A stretch of 32,236 bases of DNA from Chitinophagaceae bacterium (GTDB taxonomy: Bacteria; Bacteroidota; Bacteroidia; Chitinophagales; Chitinophagaceae): the NCBI GenBank assembly GCA_019695015.1, contig JAIBAV010000068.1, positions 1 to 32,236 on the forward strand. Reading direction: 5' to 3'. Below, piece by piece: positions 23,973 to 32,236 of this stretch (its first letter is position 1; each line of letters opens with the position of its first letter). The notes beneath the pieces are model-generated. The model saw only the letters and a program-made list of their open reading frames with translations, was not told the DNA's origin and searched no databases. The translations under genes and the position numbers were made by a program.

Positions 23973-24074
23973 ATTTTGTAGGTAAGCTATATTTTTTACC
24001 TCTACATTAACTAATAAATTGATTTTTTGTACTGCAATTTTTATGTTAAATTACAGAATATAAAAAGTTAAAAC

Positions 24075-24152
24075 ATGGGTTATAATTACTTCAATTTGGT
24101 ATTCAATTTGCCTAAAGAAAATGAAAGTTATATTTTCACCATTTTAAATTAA
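24075..24152 (+). other. Short open frame (25 codons) immediately before tamB
   Basis: ATG at 24075 opens a 25-codon frame ending in TAA at 24150-24152. It is in the same reading frame as tamB and stops two codons (ATA ATT) before the proposed CTG start. It could be a leader peptide, a translational-coupling device, or chance. I see no recognised motif in the peptide. Confidence 0.3.
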
Positions 24153-24158
24153 ATAATT

Positions 24159-27100
24159 CTGAAAAAATTTCTTAAAATATTAAGAAGAACTTTTTTAATT
24201 TTATTAGCAATCATAATATGTTTATGGTTAGCTATTCAAACTACACCAGTTCAAAATTGGTTAGTTGGTATTGTTAGTAATAAATTATCAAAAGAATTAG
24301 GTACACAAGTTTCTGTTAAGCATGTAAATTTTTCTCTCTTTAATAAGGCAGATATTGAAGGTGTATTTGTTGCAGATAAAACAAAAGATACATTATTATA
24401 TGCTGGACAATTGAAAGTGAGAATAACAGATTGGTTTATTTTTAAAGATAAAGCTGTAATTAAATATGTTGGTTTAGAAGATGCAGTAATTAAGTTACAA
24501 CGTAAAGACAGTATATGGAATTATCAGTTTATAGTTGACCATTTTTCTTCTCCTACAAAATCTACAAGTACTAAAAGTAATAAAGATGGGTTTGCTTTAA
24601 ACTTAAAAAAAATTGATTTTAAAAATATAAGATTTGTAAACAATGACAGATGGACTGGTGAGCAAATAGATGTAAAACTTGGCAGTTTTGTGGTGGATGC
24701 AGATAATATTGATTTTAACAAAGGCTCGTTAATTTTAAATTCTATAATAATTGATAAACCTGTTGTAATAATTGATAATTACACTGCATTAAGACCACCT
24801 AAGCTTAAGAAACCTAGAAAGGAAGATAGCATATCAAGGTTAAACCCAGCAGATATGTTTGTAAAAGTTACCAACCTAAAAATTAACAGTGGTACATTTA
24901 TAAGCAACGCCAATCAAGATAAGCCTACACTACATTTTGATGGAGAACATATTGCTTTTAATAAAATTAATGGCAGTTTTAATAACGTGTTGCTACAAAA
25001 AGATACAATTACTGCAAGTATTGAAATTAACTGTAATGAAAGAAGTGGCTTAGTAGTTAAACAGCTAAATGCTAAGTATAAAGTTACCCCACAAATAATG
25101 GAGTTTGCCAATTTAAGTTTAGAAACCAATAAAAGTAAATTGGGTAATTACTATGCAATGAAGTTTAATAGGTTTAACAATGATTTTGGTAATTATATCT
25201 CTAAAGTTGTGATGGTTGCAGATTTTAGGCAGTCCAATGTTCACAGTAATGATATTGCATTTTTTGCACCAGCCTTATCTCATATAAATAAAAATATACA
25301 AATAGGTGGTAAATACAAAGGCACTGTATCAGATTTTAATATAACTCATTTATTTGCCAAAGCAGGTTCTAGTATAATTACAGGCAACTTAAGCATGAAG
25401 GGATTGCCTGATTTTGAAAAAACTTTTATTAGTTTAAATAATGGGGCGGTTTATACCACTGCAAATGATCTTTTACAATACATACCTATTTTAAAATCCT
25501 ATACTAATCCAAATATACCAGCACTAGGAAATATTGTTTATAAAGGAAGTTTTAATGGGCATTATAATAATTTTATTTCCAATGGTAATTTAAGCACCAA
25601 TTTAGGTGCACTTTACACCAATCTTTCTATGAAATTTCCTGCAAAACAAGAGCCTACTTATACTGGGCAAATTAATACGCAGCAATTTAATTTAGGAAAA
25701 TTTATTAACTCACCTATCATCGGCAATATCTCTTTTCAAGGTAAAATAAATGGCAGTAGTTACACATTAAGTAAAATGAAAACTACATTTGATGGAGATA
25801 TTAAAAAATTAGAATTAAATGGATATAGTTATTCCAATATTTCAACATTAGGAACTTTTGAGAAACAAGCCTTTAACGGACAAGTGAAAATTGCAGATCC
25901 TAATTTAGATTTTATTGGCATTATGCAAATAGATTTAACAGAAGATAAGCCAAAATTTAACTTGTTTGCGGATATTTTAAAATCTAATTATAAAGAACTA
26001 AAAATTACTCCAAATTACAACCTGCAAGTAACAGGCACATTAGACGTGAATTTTAAAGGTACTAACATTGATAATTTTGAAGGTGAAGCAAAACTTTTAA
26101 ATGCAGTTGTAACAAACAATAATCAATTAATTAAATTCGATTCTTTGGTTATTGCTTCTAACTATATCAATAATATAAAACATTTACGATTAAGTAGTAC
26201 CGATTTTTCAAGTAATATTTTAGGCAGCTTTAGTATTATGGGTTTGCCTGCAAGTTTTCAATCATTTTTACATAAGTATTACCCTGCTTATATTGCAGAA
26301 CCAGATACCATTCCACAAAATCAAGATTTTAGTTTTGATATAACTACTGGTTATGCTGAACCATATTTAAAGTTAATAGATACTAATTTATATGGTTTTA
26401 ATGATGCATATATTACAGGAAGCATAAATACAAAGGCAAATACACTTCAAACAAATATTCAAATACCAGGTATTGGTTATAAAGATTATTTTTTATCTGG
26501 TGTAGAATTAATAGGCAAAGGAACTATGGACTCCATAACGGTTTCAGGAGATATTTTAAGCACTGTGATTAATGATAGCACTCATTTACCAATGACTAAG
26601 TTTAGCATAAGCTCTGCTAATGATCATTCAAAAGTTAATATACAAACAAGAGCAAACAGTACTTTAAATGATGCATTTATTTCGGCCGATGTTTTTACTT
26701 TAGAAGATGGTGCAAGAGTAGAATTTCAACCTTCTTCATTTGTGATTAATGAAAAAAAGTGGAATATTGAAAAAAATGGAATTTTTGTTGTTCGAAAAAA
26801 TTTCTTATCAACTAATAATTTAAAACTTACACAAGGGTTACAAGAAATATATTTTAATACAGAAACAGAAGATGATAACAATGCAACTAATTTAATTATT
26901 GATTTTAAAAATGTAGTTATTGGAGATTTTGTTAGCTATGCTTTAAAAGACCCAAAATTAGAAGGAGTTACTACAGGAAAAATTAAGGTAGATAATATTT
27001 TTAGAAACCTAACAGCCGATGCCAATTTACAAGTAAAACATTTTAAGGTAGATGAAGACTCCATTGGAATTGCAAATGTTATAGCAGGATACAACAGTAA

Positions 27101-28952
27101 AACAGGTAAAATTACCTGGAACTGGATTTCTCCTAATACAGATTACGATTTTAACATAAAGGGTAGTTATGATACTAAAGACTCTACAGTTACTAATAAA
27201 TTGAATACAGATATTGTTTTTAATAAAACAAGAATTAAGCCCTTACAAAAATATCTCAAAGGAATTTTTTCTGATGTAGATGGAATTGCAACAGGTACAT
27301 TGAAAGTAGTTGGAAACGATTCTGTAAACTTAATAGGTAACGTGTTGGTAAAAAATGCAGGGCTATTGGTTGACTATACGCAAGTTTACTACATCATAGA
27401 TTCTGCTCAAATAAAGTTTGAAGAAGATGGGATAGATTTTGGAAGATTTACTGTTAAAGATAAATTTAATAATCAGGCATTAGTTAAAGGAAAACTATAC
27501 GAAAAGAATTTTAAAAATATGGCTTTCGATTTTGAAGCCAACACCAATAAACTATTATTATTAAATACTAAAGCTAAAGATAATAATCAATTTTTTGGAA
27601 CGGCAATTGGCAAAGCCTCATTAAGTTTTAAAGGGCCAGAAACCAATGCTAAAATGACCATTATTGCTAGCTCTAACGATACTTCACACATTTATATACC
27701 CAATAGTGTAAGCAAAGAAAGTGATGAAGCTGATTTTATTGTATTTAAACAGTTTGGTAAAGAAATGGAAGTGCAAAAAAAATCATCTGCATTTAATTTG
27801 CTGGTAGATTTAGATTTAACAGCCAATGAAAAAGTATCTATTGATGTAATTTTAGATGATATTGCTGGAGATGTAATTAAAGCAACAGGTAACGGAAGAT
27901 TACACATTAAAGCTGGAACCAACGAAAAACTGGATATTAGAGGAAGATACAATATTGAAAATGGTTTATATGACTTCAACTTTCAATCTTTAATTAAAAA
28001 GCCATTTATTTTAATGCCAGATGTTGGCAATTATATTGAATGGAGTGGTGATGCAATGGATGCTAAAATTCATGTAGATGCATCTTACGAAACAAACAAT
28101 GTTCGTTTATCCGACCTTACTGGCAATGCTTCTGGCATAATGAGTAGCAATGTAAGCAATTTAAGAGAAAGCGTTTTTGTAATAGCCCAATTAAGAGATC
28201 AACTCATGCAGCCTTCTATTAAATTTAAAATAGATTTTCCTCAAAACAGCCCCGTTAAAACCGATCCTGATTTTGCACAATTCTTAGGCAGAATGGAAAA
28301 AGACGAAAACGAAATGTTGCAACAAGCAACTTCCTTAATAGTATTTGGCTCTTTTGCACCTTATGGCAAAGGCTTATTGGCTGGTGGTAATAGTTACACT
28401 TCCAATATTTCTGGGTATGTAAATAGTTTATCACAAAGAATTATGTCGGCAGCTTCTAAAATTATCTCAGGATTTTTAGCAAAGCTATTTAATGATAAAA
28501 GTTTAAAAGTAGATTTAGGAACTTCAATTTATAGTAGTGGTAGTATATTAAACCAAGGTGTAAATACAACTACCAGTAAGGTAGATAGGCAAATATTTAA
28601 TTTTAAAATTGGTAAAAGTTTCTTCAATAATAATGTAATTGTAACCTTTGGCAGCGATTTAGATTTTAATATTGGTAATGCAGCTTCAGGAGATTTACAA
28701 TGGTTGCCAGATTTGAATGTTGAGTTTGTATTATCAAAAGACAGAAAATTAAGAGCCATCATTTTTAATAAAAATAGTTTAGATATTAGTGGTGCTACTT
28801 TTGGCAGAAGAAACAGGCAAGGTATTAGTTTTAGTTATCGCCAAGATTTTGAACGTTTTTTTAGCAAAGCCAGCAATCAACAATCACCAACCTCTTCAAA
28901 ACCAACAACCTCATTAAGTAAAGATGTTGAATTTATAAGAAAAGATCCTTAA
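24159..28952 (+). CDS. tamB: TamB-like (DUF490) envelope translocation/assembly protein
   Basis: This is a giant AsmA/TamB-type protein of beta-rich repeats, thought to form a lipid-conducting groove between inner and outer membranes. The reading frame stays open upstream of the first usual start (TTG 24411) back to a TAA at 24150. The 84 extra codons encode a textbook N-terminus: KKFLKILRR, then a membrane anchor (about residues 11-28), then a periplasmic region ending in LLYAGQLKV. The most likely start is therefore CTG at 24159, giving 1597 residues; ATT at 24156 is possible. The C-terminal ~300 residues hold the conserved TamB domain (AQLRDQLMQPSIKFKIDFP; SLIVFGSFAPYG). No tamA/Omp85 gene adjoins. 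The phenylacetate-CoA-ligase-like gene follows after 72 bases. Confidence 0.85.
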   Translation: MKKFLKILRRTFLILLAIIICLWLAIQTTPVQNWLVGIVSNKLSKELGTQVSVKHVNFSLFNKADIEGVFVADKTKDTLLYAGQLKVRITDWFIFKDKAVIKYVGLEDAVIKLQRKDSIWNYQFIVDHFSSPTKSTSTKSNKDGFALNLKKIDFKNIRFVNNDRWTGEQIDVKLGSFVVDADNIDFNKGSLILNSIIIDKPVVIIDNYTALRPPKLKKPRKEDSISRLNPADMFVKVTNLKINSGTFISNANQDKPTLHFDGEHIAFNKINGSFNNVLLQKDTITASIEINCNERSGLVVKQLNAKYKVTPQIMEFANLSLETNKSKLGNYYAMKFNRFNNDFGNYISKVVMVADFRQSNVHSNDIAFFAPALSHINKNIQIGGKYKGTVSDFNITHLFAKAGSSIITGNLSMKGLPDFEKTFISLNNGAVYTTANDLLQYIPILKSYTNPNIPALGNIVYKGSFNGHYNNFISNGNLSTNLGALYTNLSMKFPAKQEPTYTGQINTQQFNLGKFINSPIIGNISFQGKINGSSYTLSKMKTTFDGDIKKLELNGYSYSNISTLGTFEKQAFNGQVKIADPNLDFIGIMQIDLTEDKPKFNLFADILKSNYKELKITPNYNLQVTGTLDVNFKGTNIDNFEGEAKLLNAVVTNNNQLIKFDSLVIASNYINNIKHLRLSSTDFSSNILGSFSIMGLPASFQSFLHKYYPAYIAEPDTIPQNQDFSFDITTGYAEPYLKLIDTNLYGFNDAYITGSINTKANTLQTNIQIPGIGYKDYFLSGVELIGKGTMDSITVSGDILSTVINDSTHLPMTKFSISSANDHSKVNIQTRANSTLNDAFISADVFTLEDGARVEFQPSSFVINEKKWNIEKNGIFVVRKNFLSTNNLKLTQGLQEIYFNTETEDDNNATNLIIDFKNVVIGDFVSYALKDPKLEGVTTGKIKVDNIFRNLTADANLQVKHFKVDEDSIGIANVIAGYNSKTGKITWNWISPNTDYDFNIKGSYDTKDSTVTNKLNTDIVFNKTRIKPLQKYLKGIFSDVDGIATGTLKVVGNDSVNLIGNVLVKNAGLLVDYTQVYYIIDSAQIKFEEDGIDFGRFTVKDKFNNQALVKGKLYEKNFKNMAFDFEANTNKLLLLNTKAKDNNQFFGTAIGKASLSFKGPETNAKMTIIASSNDTSHIYIPNSVSKESDEADFIVFKQFGKEMEVQKKSSAFNLLVDLDLTANEKVSIDVILDDIAGDVIKATGNGRLHIKAGTNEKLDIRGRYNIENGLYDFNFQSLIKKPFILMPDVGNYIEWSGDAMDAKIHVDASYETNNVRLSDLTGNASGIMSSNVSNLRESVFVIAQLRDQLMQPSIKFKIDFPQNSPVKTDPDFAQFLGRMEKDENEMLQQATSLIVFGSFAPYGKGLLAGGNSYTSNISGYVNSLSQRIMSAASKIISGFLAKLFNDKSLKVDLGTSIYSSGSILNQGVNTTTSKVDRQIFNFKIGKSFFNNNVIVTFGSDLDFNIGNAASGDLQWLPDLNVEFVLSKDRKLRAIIFNKNSLDISGATFGRRNRQGISFSYRQDFERFFSKASNQQSPTSSKPTTSLSKDVEFIRKDP

Positions 28953-29024
28953 ACAATTTTCATTACTTTTATTTCGTTCTAGAACAAATTTTTCAATACA
29001 TTATTCTCTTTTAAATTTTTTAGA

Positions 29025-30413
29025 GTGGCATTATACAATAATATTTACAATCTAAGCCCTGTATGGTTGCAAAATGTATTAGTTTCTGCTTATGGGTATA
29101 ATTGGAAAAAGAAAAGGTATGGAGGAATATTTAATAAGGAATATACTGCTGCAAAACAAAGAGAAAATTTTACAATTCAACAATGGCATAATTATCAAAA
29201 TGAGCAGCTAACAAAAATTTTATTACATGCCTATAATAATGTGCCCTATTATAAAAATAAGTTTACAAAATTGGGGCTTACAATAACAGATTTAAAACAA
29301 GTAAATATTGATACATTAGACAAATTACCTTTTTTGTTGAAAGAAGATGTTAGGCAGTTTGGTACTACAATATTGATGAGTAATAGTAGAGAAGAAGGAG
29401 GTAGTTTTTTTGCTTCTAGTGGAAGTACAGGAACTCCAATACAAGTTTGTTATTCAAACAATATGCACCAACGCTGGTTTGCATTGAACGAAGCTAGAAT
29501 AAAAAATTGGGCAGGCGTAAATAAAGAAATGAGTAGAGGTATGATTGGTGGTAGAAGGGTAGTGCCAGATGCTGATAATAATCCTCCTTTTTACAGATAC
29601 AACTTTTTTGAAAAACAAGTTTATTTTTCTGCCTATCATATTAGCCCTGTAAATATAAACAACTATGCTAAGGCTTTTAATAAATATTCAATAGATTATA
29701 TGACAGGCTATGCCATGAGTAATTATATTTTGGCAAGAATGTTTTTAGAAAATAATATTCAAATACCACCATTAAAAGCTGTGCTTACCTCTAGCGAAAA
29801 GCTTACACCTACAATGAGAGAAACCATAAGCAAGGCTTATAACTGTAAAGTTTTTGATGCATGGAGTGGCATGGAATATTGTAGCCTAATTTCAGAATGT
29901 GAACATGGTAATTTGCATATTAGTCCAGATGCTGGCATTATTGAACTTTTAGATAATAATTTACAACCAGTAAAAGTAGGAGAGATAGGAAATGTTTACT
30001 GTACAGGTTTTTTAAATTTTGATCAACCACTTATTAGATACAAAATTGGCGACCAAATGATTTTAAGGAATACAACTTGTGGTTGTGGTAGAAGCATGCC
30101 AGTGATAGATGAAATTATTGGTAGAGTAGAAGACGTTGTGTATGGAAAAGATGGAAGAGAAATGGTTCGTTTTCATGGAATTTTTGTTGGACTTAAAACA
30201 GTAAAGCTAGCACAGGTAATACAAAACAGTTTAAACGAAATAACTATAAAACTTGTGCCAGATAAAGCTTTGGCAGATGATGAAAAGGAATTAATTATTA
30301 AAAGAGTAAAAAGCCAGTTAGGTGATATTGACATAATTATTGAGGAAGTAATGGATATTCCTAAAACAGCTAATGGAAAAATTAAAGCTGTTATTTCCAC
30401 CATTAAAAAATAA
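29025..30413 (+). CDS. PaaK/CapK-like adenylate-forming enzyme (phenylacetate-CoA ligase family)
   Basis: This 462-residue enzyme belongs to the ANL superfamily. The phosphate-binding loop FASSGSTGTPIQV is near residue 130; LIRYKIGDQ and GRVEDVV (the A8-type hinge region near 370) are present, and the chain ends with a conserved lysine motif TANGKIKAVI. Cysteine pairs around CSLISECEHG and TTCGCGRSMP probably form the zinc site seen in PaaK relatives. Bacteroidota homologues often sit in capsule and polysaccharide loci (CapK), so the acyl substrate is uncertain. The start is GTG at 29025, since no ATG exists between it and the in-frame stop at 28980. A perfect 10-bp palindrome (GTTCTAGAAC, 28976-28985) lies upstream. 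The stop is 8 bases from the convergent CHAT gene. Confidence 0.82.
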   Translation: MALYNNIYNLSPVWLQNVLVSAYGYNWKKKRYGGIFNKEYTAAKQRENFTIQQWHNYQNEQLTKILLHAYNNVPYYKNKFTKLGLTITDLKQVNIDTLDKLPFLLKEDVRQFGTTILMSNSREEGGSFFASSGSTGTPIQVCYSNNMHQRWFALNEARIKNWAGVNKEMSRGMIGGRRVVPDADNNPPFYRYNFFEKQVYFSAYHISPVNINNYAKAFNKYSIDYMTGYAMSNYILARMFLENNIQIPPLKAVLTSSEKLTPTMRETISKAYNCKVFDAWSGMEYCSLISECEHGNLHISPDAGIIELLDNNLQPVKVGEIGNVYCTGFLNFDQPLIRYKIGDQMILRNTTCGCGRSMPVIDEIIGRVEDVVYGKDGREMVRFHGIFVGLKTVKLAQVIQNSLNEITIKLVPDKALADDEKELIIKRVKSQLGDIDIIIEEVMDIPKTANGKIKAVISTIKK

Positions 30414-30421
30414 ATTTTTCA

Positions 30422-32236
30422 TTATTCAATTAAAATAAAAGCAGCCCAAGCAAAAGGTGCATGTTTGCTTCTCATTTCTTTTTGAGCTTTATAAAAAGAA
30501 TTTCTGATACTATTACCTTGCATTAAGTTGGTATAAAATAATTGCATTAACTCAGCAGTTTCCTTATCGGGCACTTGCCATAAACTTACAATTAAATTTT
30601 TAGCACCTGCAATTTTAAAGGCACGTTGCAAACCAAAAACTCCCTCGGTACCATTAATATCACCTAAGGCAGTTTCGCAAGCACTTAGCACAACAAGTTT
30701 AGTGTTAGATAAGTTTAGTTTGCTAATTTCATAAGCACTCAAAATTCCATCTTCTAAACTATCTGGCAGCTTTTCTCCACTCCATGCTTTGTTAGCACCT
30801 GCTAATACTAAACCACTTCTAAGCAGCGAATTTTCTGAAGTAGAGATTAATTGCTCTCCTCGTAACATTAAATTAGTAGAATTAGTATTAACAACTTCTT
30901 TTAAGAAGTAACCATGTGTTGCAATATGTAATATTTGAGGTGAGTGATTGTTTATAGATTTAAAAAATTCTTCCGTTGCTTTACTACCACTAACAGTAGT
31001 AATAGTTAATTTATTTTTTAAGAATATTTTCTCAATTCCCGAAATTTCATTTATTGTAGCAGGCAAAGCTGCATAAGCTGCAGAAGATGATTGGTAGTTG
31101 ATTGTAGTTTTATTCTTCACTTTTGCTTCATTAAAATTAATTCCGCCAAATAGTAATGCCGATTGCCAATTAAATACATTTTCCTTTTTTCTTTCTGCAA
31201 TTTGCAAAATGCTACTATACTGTTGCAACTGAAACTTATCTAACAAAATTTTATTACTATCCACTGGCAATGCCTGAAAAGCTAATTTATGCAAAATGCC
31301 ATCTGGTGCATAAGCAATATTGGTACTACCTTTTATATATTCTTCTAATGGCTTCCATAAAAAATTGTAAATACTATCGCCATAAAATGAGGCCTCTTTT
31401 TTTGCCAATCTGCTTCTATATAAGCGATGAATATTTAGCTCTTTAGAATCTGTTTTTTTTCCCTGCATAAAATGTTCAAGCTTTGCAAGCGTTCCTAATT
31501 GTATAAACTTAGGAGGGGCTGTTTTACTTATAACTAAGGCAGCATACTGAACAGAATCTGAATATTTGTTGTTTCGGTAAAAAGGAAATGAAATAAACTC
31601 AATTGCTACCTCATTGGGTTGTAATTGTTGTTGCACATTTTGCCATGTATAAGTTTTATGGTTAAGCTGTACGTTGCCTGCACTAAGTTGGTTTATTTTT
31701 TTCTCAAGTGTATTGGCTTTTTGCTCTAAACTATCTGTGGAATATATTCTATCCTGTAATGGTTGAGAATATAATTTTGATAGTAGGTCTTTATTGTACT
31801 GCCATTTGTCTAAATAGTTTTTTACTTCTTTGTTTTTGTTATTTCTAGCTACATTTAAAGTGTTTTTAGAATCGGATAATACAAAGCCTTTTATTTGAAT
31901 TTGCCTATTTGCAAAAGCCTCCACCCACTTGCCTTCAGTAATATTGAACTGCATTAACATAGATGGAAAAATATTAAAAATAAAAGACTGATTATTCCAC
32001 CAGGTAAGCTTTTCTTTTTCGCTAAGTATATAAAAATTTTGCTTAAAATTATTCAATAAAATACCATTGCCTTTGTTTAAAAAATCGGCTGCTTTTTCAA
32101 CATCATTTAGTTCTTCGTACAGCATAGCAATATTATTATAAACAATGCCAGTTAGCTCTGCATCATTACCCATAATTTTTTTAGTTAACTCTATAAGTGG
32201 GTTACTCATTTTAGCAGCCATGCCAAATTCTTTTTT
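30422..32236 (-). CDS. TPR-CHAT domain protein (caspase-like), 5' end outside window
   Basis: The frame is open to the window edge: five more codons precede the ATG at 32221, and the sequence there runs straight into a TPR repeat (about residues 20-54 from that ATG), so the gene is almost surely truncated and its real N-terminus holds more TPRs. A linker with helical and coiled-coil character follows. The C-terminal CHAT domain carries the caspase-type dyad: His436 in ILHIATHGYF and Cys515 in VVLSACETALG (numbered from the 32221 ATG). The closing motif GAKNLIVSLWQVPD is also typical. CHAT proteins are proteases or their relatives in the separase/caspase clan; some act in immune systems such as type III CRISPR and gasdermin loci. 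No such partner is seen here. Confidence 0.88.
   Translation of the reverse strand, partial: KKEFGMAAKMSNPLIELTKKIMGNDAELTGIVYNNIAMLYEELNDVEKAADFLNKGNGILLNNFKQNFYILSEKEKLTWWNNQSFIFNIFPSMLMQFNITEGKWVEAFANRQIQIKGFVLSDSKNTLNVARNNKNKEVKNYLDKWQYNKDLLSKLYSQPLQDRIYSTDSLEQKANTLEKKINQLSAGNVQLNHKTYTWQNVQQQLQPNEVAIEFISFPFYRNNKYSDSVQYAALVISKTAPPKFIQLGTLAKLEHFMQGKKTDSKELNIHRLYRSRLAKKEASFYGDSIYNFLWKPLEEYIKGSTNIAYAPDGILHKLAFQALPVDSNKILLDKFQLQQYSSILQIAERKKENVFNWQSALLFGGINFNEAKVKNKTTINYQSSSAAYAALPATINEISGIEKIFLKNKLTITTVSGSKATEEFFKSINNHSPQILHIATHGYFLKEVVNTNSTNLMLRGEQLISTSENSLLRSGLVLAGANKAWSGEKLPDSLEDGILSAYEISKLNLSNTKLVVLSACETALGDINGTEGVFGLQRAFKIAGAKNLIVSLWQVPDKETAELMQLFYTNLMQGNSIRNSFYKAQKEMRSKHAPFAWAAFILIE

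Noticed and set aside
27692-27979. A 95-codon minus-strand frame inside tamB
   Set aside because: It is antisense to a continuous conserved frame; hydrophobic, Leu/Ser-rich composition is expected from the complement of this coding sequence.
28976-28985. Perfect palindrome GTTCTAGAAC upstream of the PaaK-like gene
   Set aside because: A single 10-bp palindrome in a window of this size is not rare, and no second copy or promoter overlap was seen.
1-32236. Insertion sequences, phage genes, CRISPR arrays, rRNA or tRNA genes
   Set aside because: No transposase or integrase motifs, no spaced direct-repeat array and no conserved RNA sequence were recognised; gene content and base composition are uniform.

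Overview
The window is a stretch of chromosome from a low-GC (roughly one third G+C), free-living type of Bacteroidota, most likely Chitinophagaceae or a close relative. The evidence is a compact ~285-residue primary sigma factor, repeated TAnnTTTG promoter elements upstream of genes, a very long C25-peptidase protein with a type IX secretion (T9SS) style YPNPF/FlgD-like C-terminus, Bacteroidota-typical DUF3127 and DUF3276 proteins, and leaders without Shine-Dalgarno sequences. Genus is not resolvable from the sequence. I saw no rRNA, tRNA, CRISPR array, insertion sequence or phage gene: this is mostly core chromosome.

Left part (1-5136), all minus strand: an unrecognised exported protein behind a strong terminator, a formimidoylglutamase/arginase-family enzyme, a trxB-folB pair, and rpoD with its own terminator. 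A 412-base divergent intergenic region with small repeats separates rpoD from porU2. Middle part (5137-17288): the 1706-residue PorU2-like protein (+), convergent with ribF (-), then a plus-strand run purM, glgC, purL, hldD. It covers two steps of purine synthesis, ADP-glucose formation and a late step of heptose synthesis; only purL and hldD are spaced like an operon.

Right part (17326-32236): a bidirectional terminator separates hldD from dnaA. Next come a 5'-nucleotidase split into two exported polypeptides, a DUF3127 protein ending in an SSB-like acidic tip (+), a truB-glycosyltransferase operon (-), a PUR-family DUF3276 protein with the clearest promoter of the window, a giant TamB-like envelope protein whose real start appears to be a non-ATG codon 252 bases upstream of the first obvious start, a PaaK/CapK-like adenylate-forming enzyme, and the C-terminal part of a TPR-CHAT (caspase-like) protein cut by the window edge.

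The genes most worth follow-up are the DUF3127 protein, the start region of tamB, the split nucleotidase, and the two caspase-fold proteins (PorU2 and CHAT). No complete new multi-gene system is visible.
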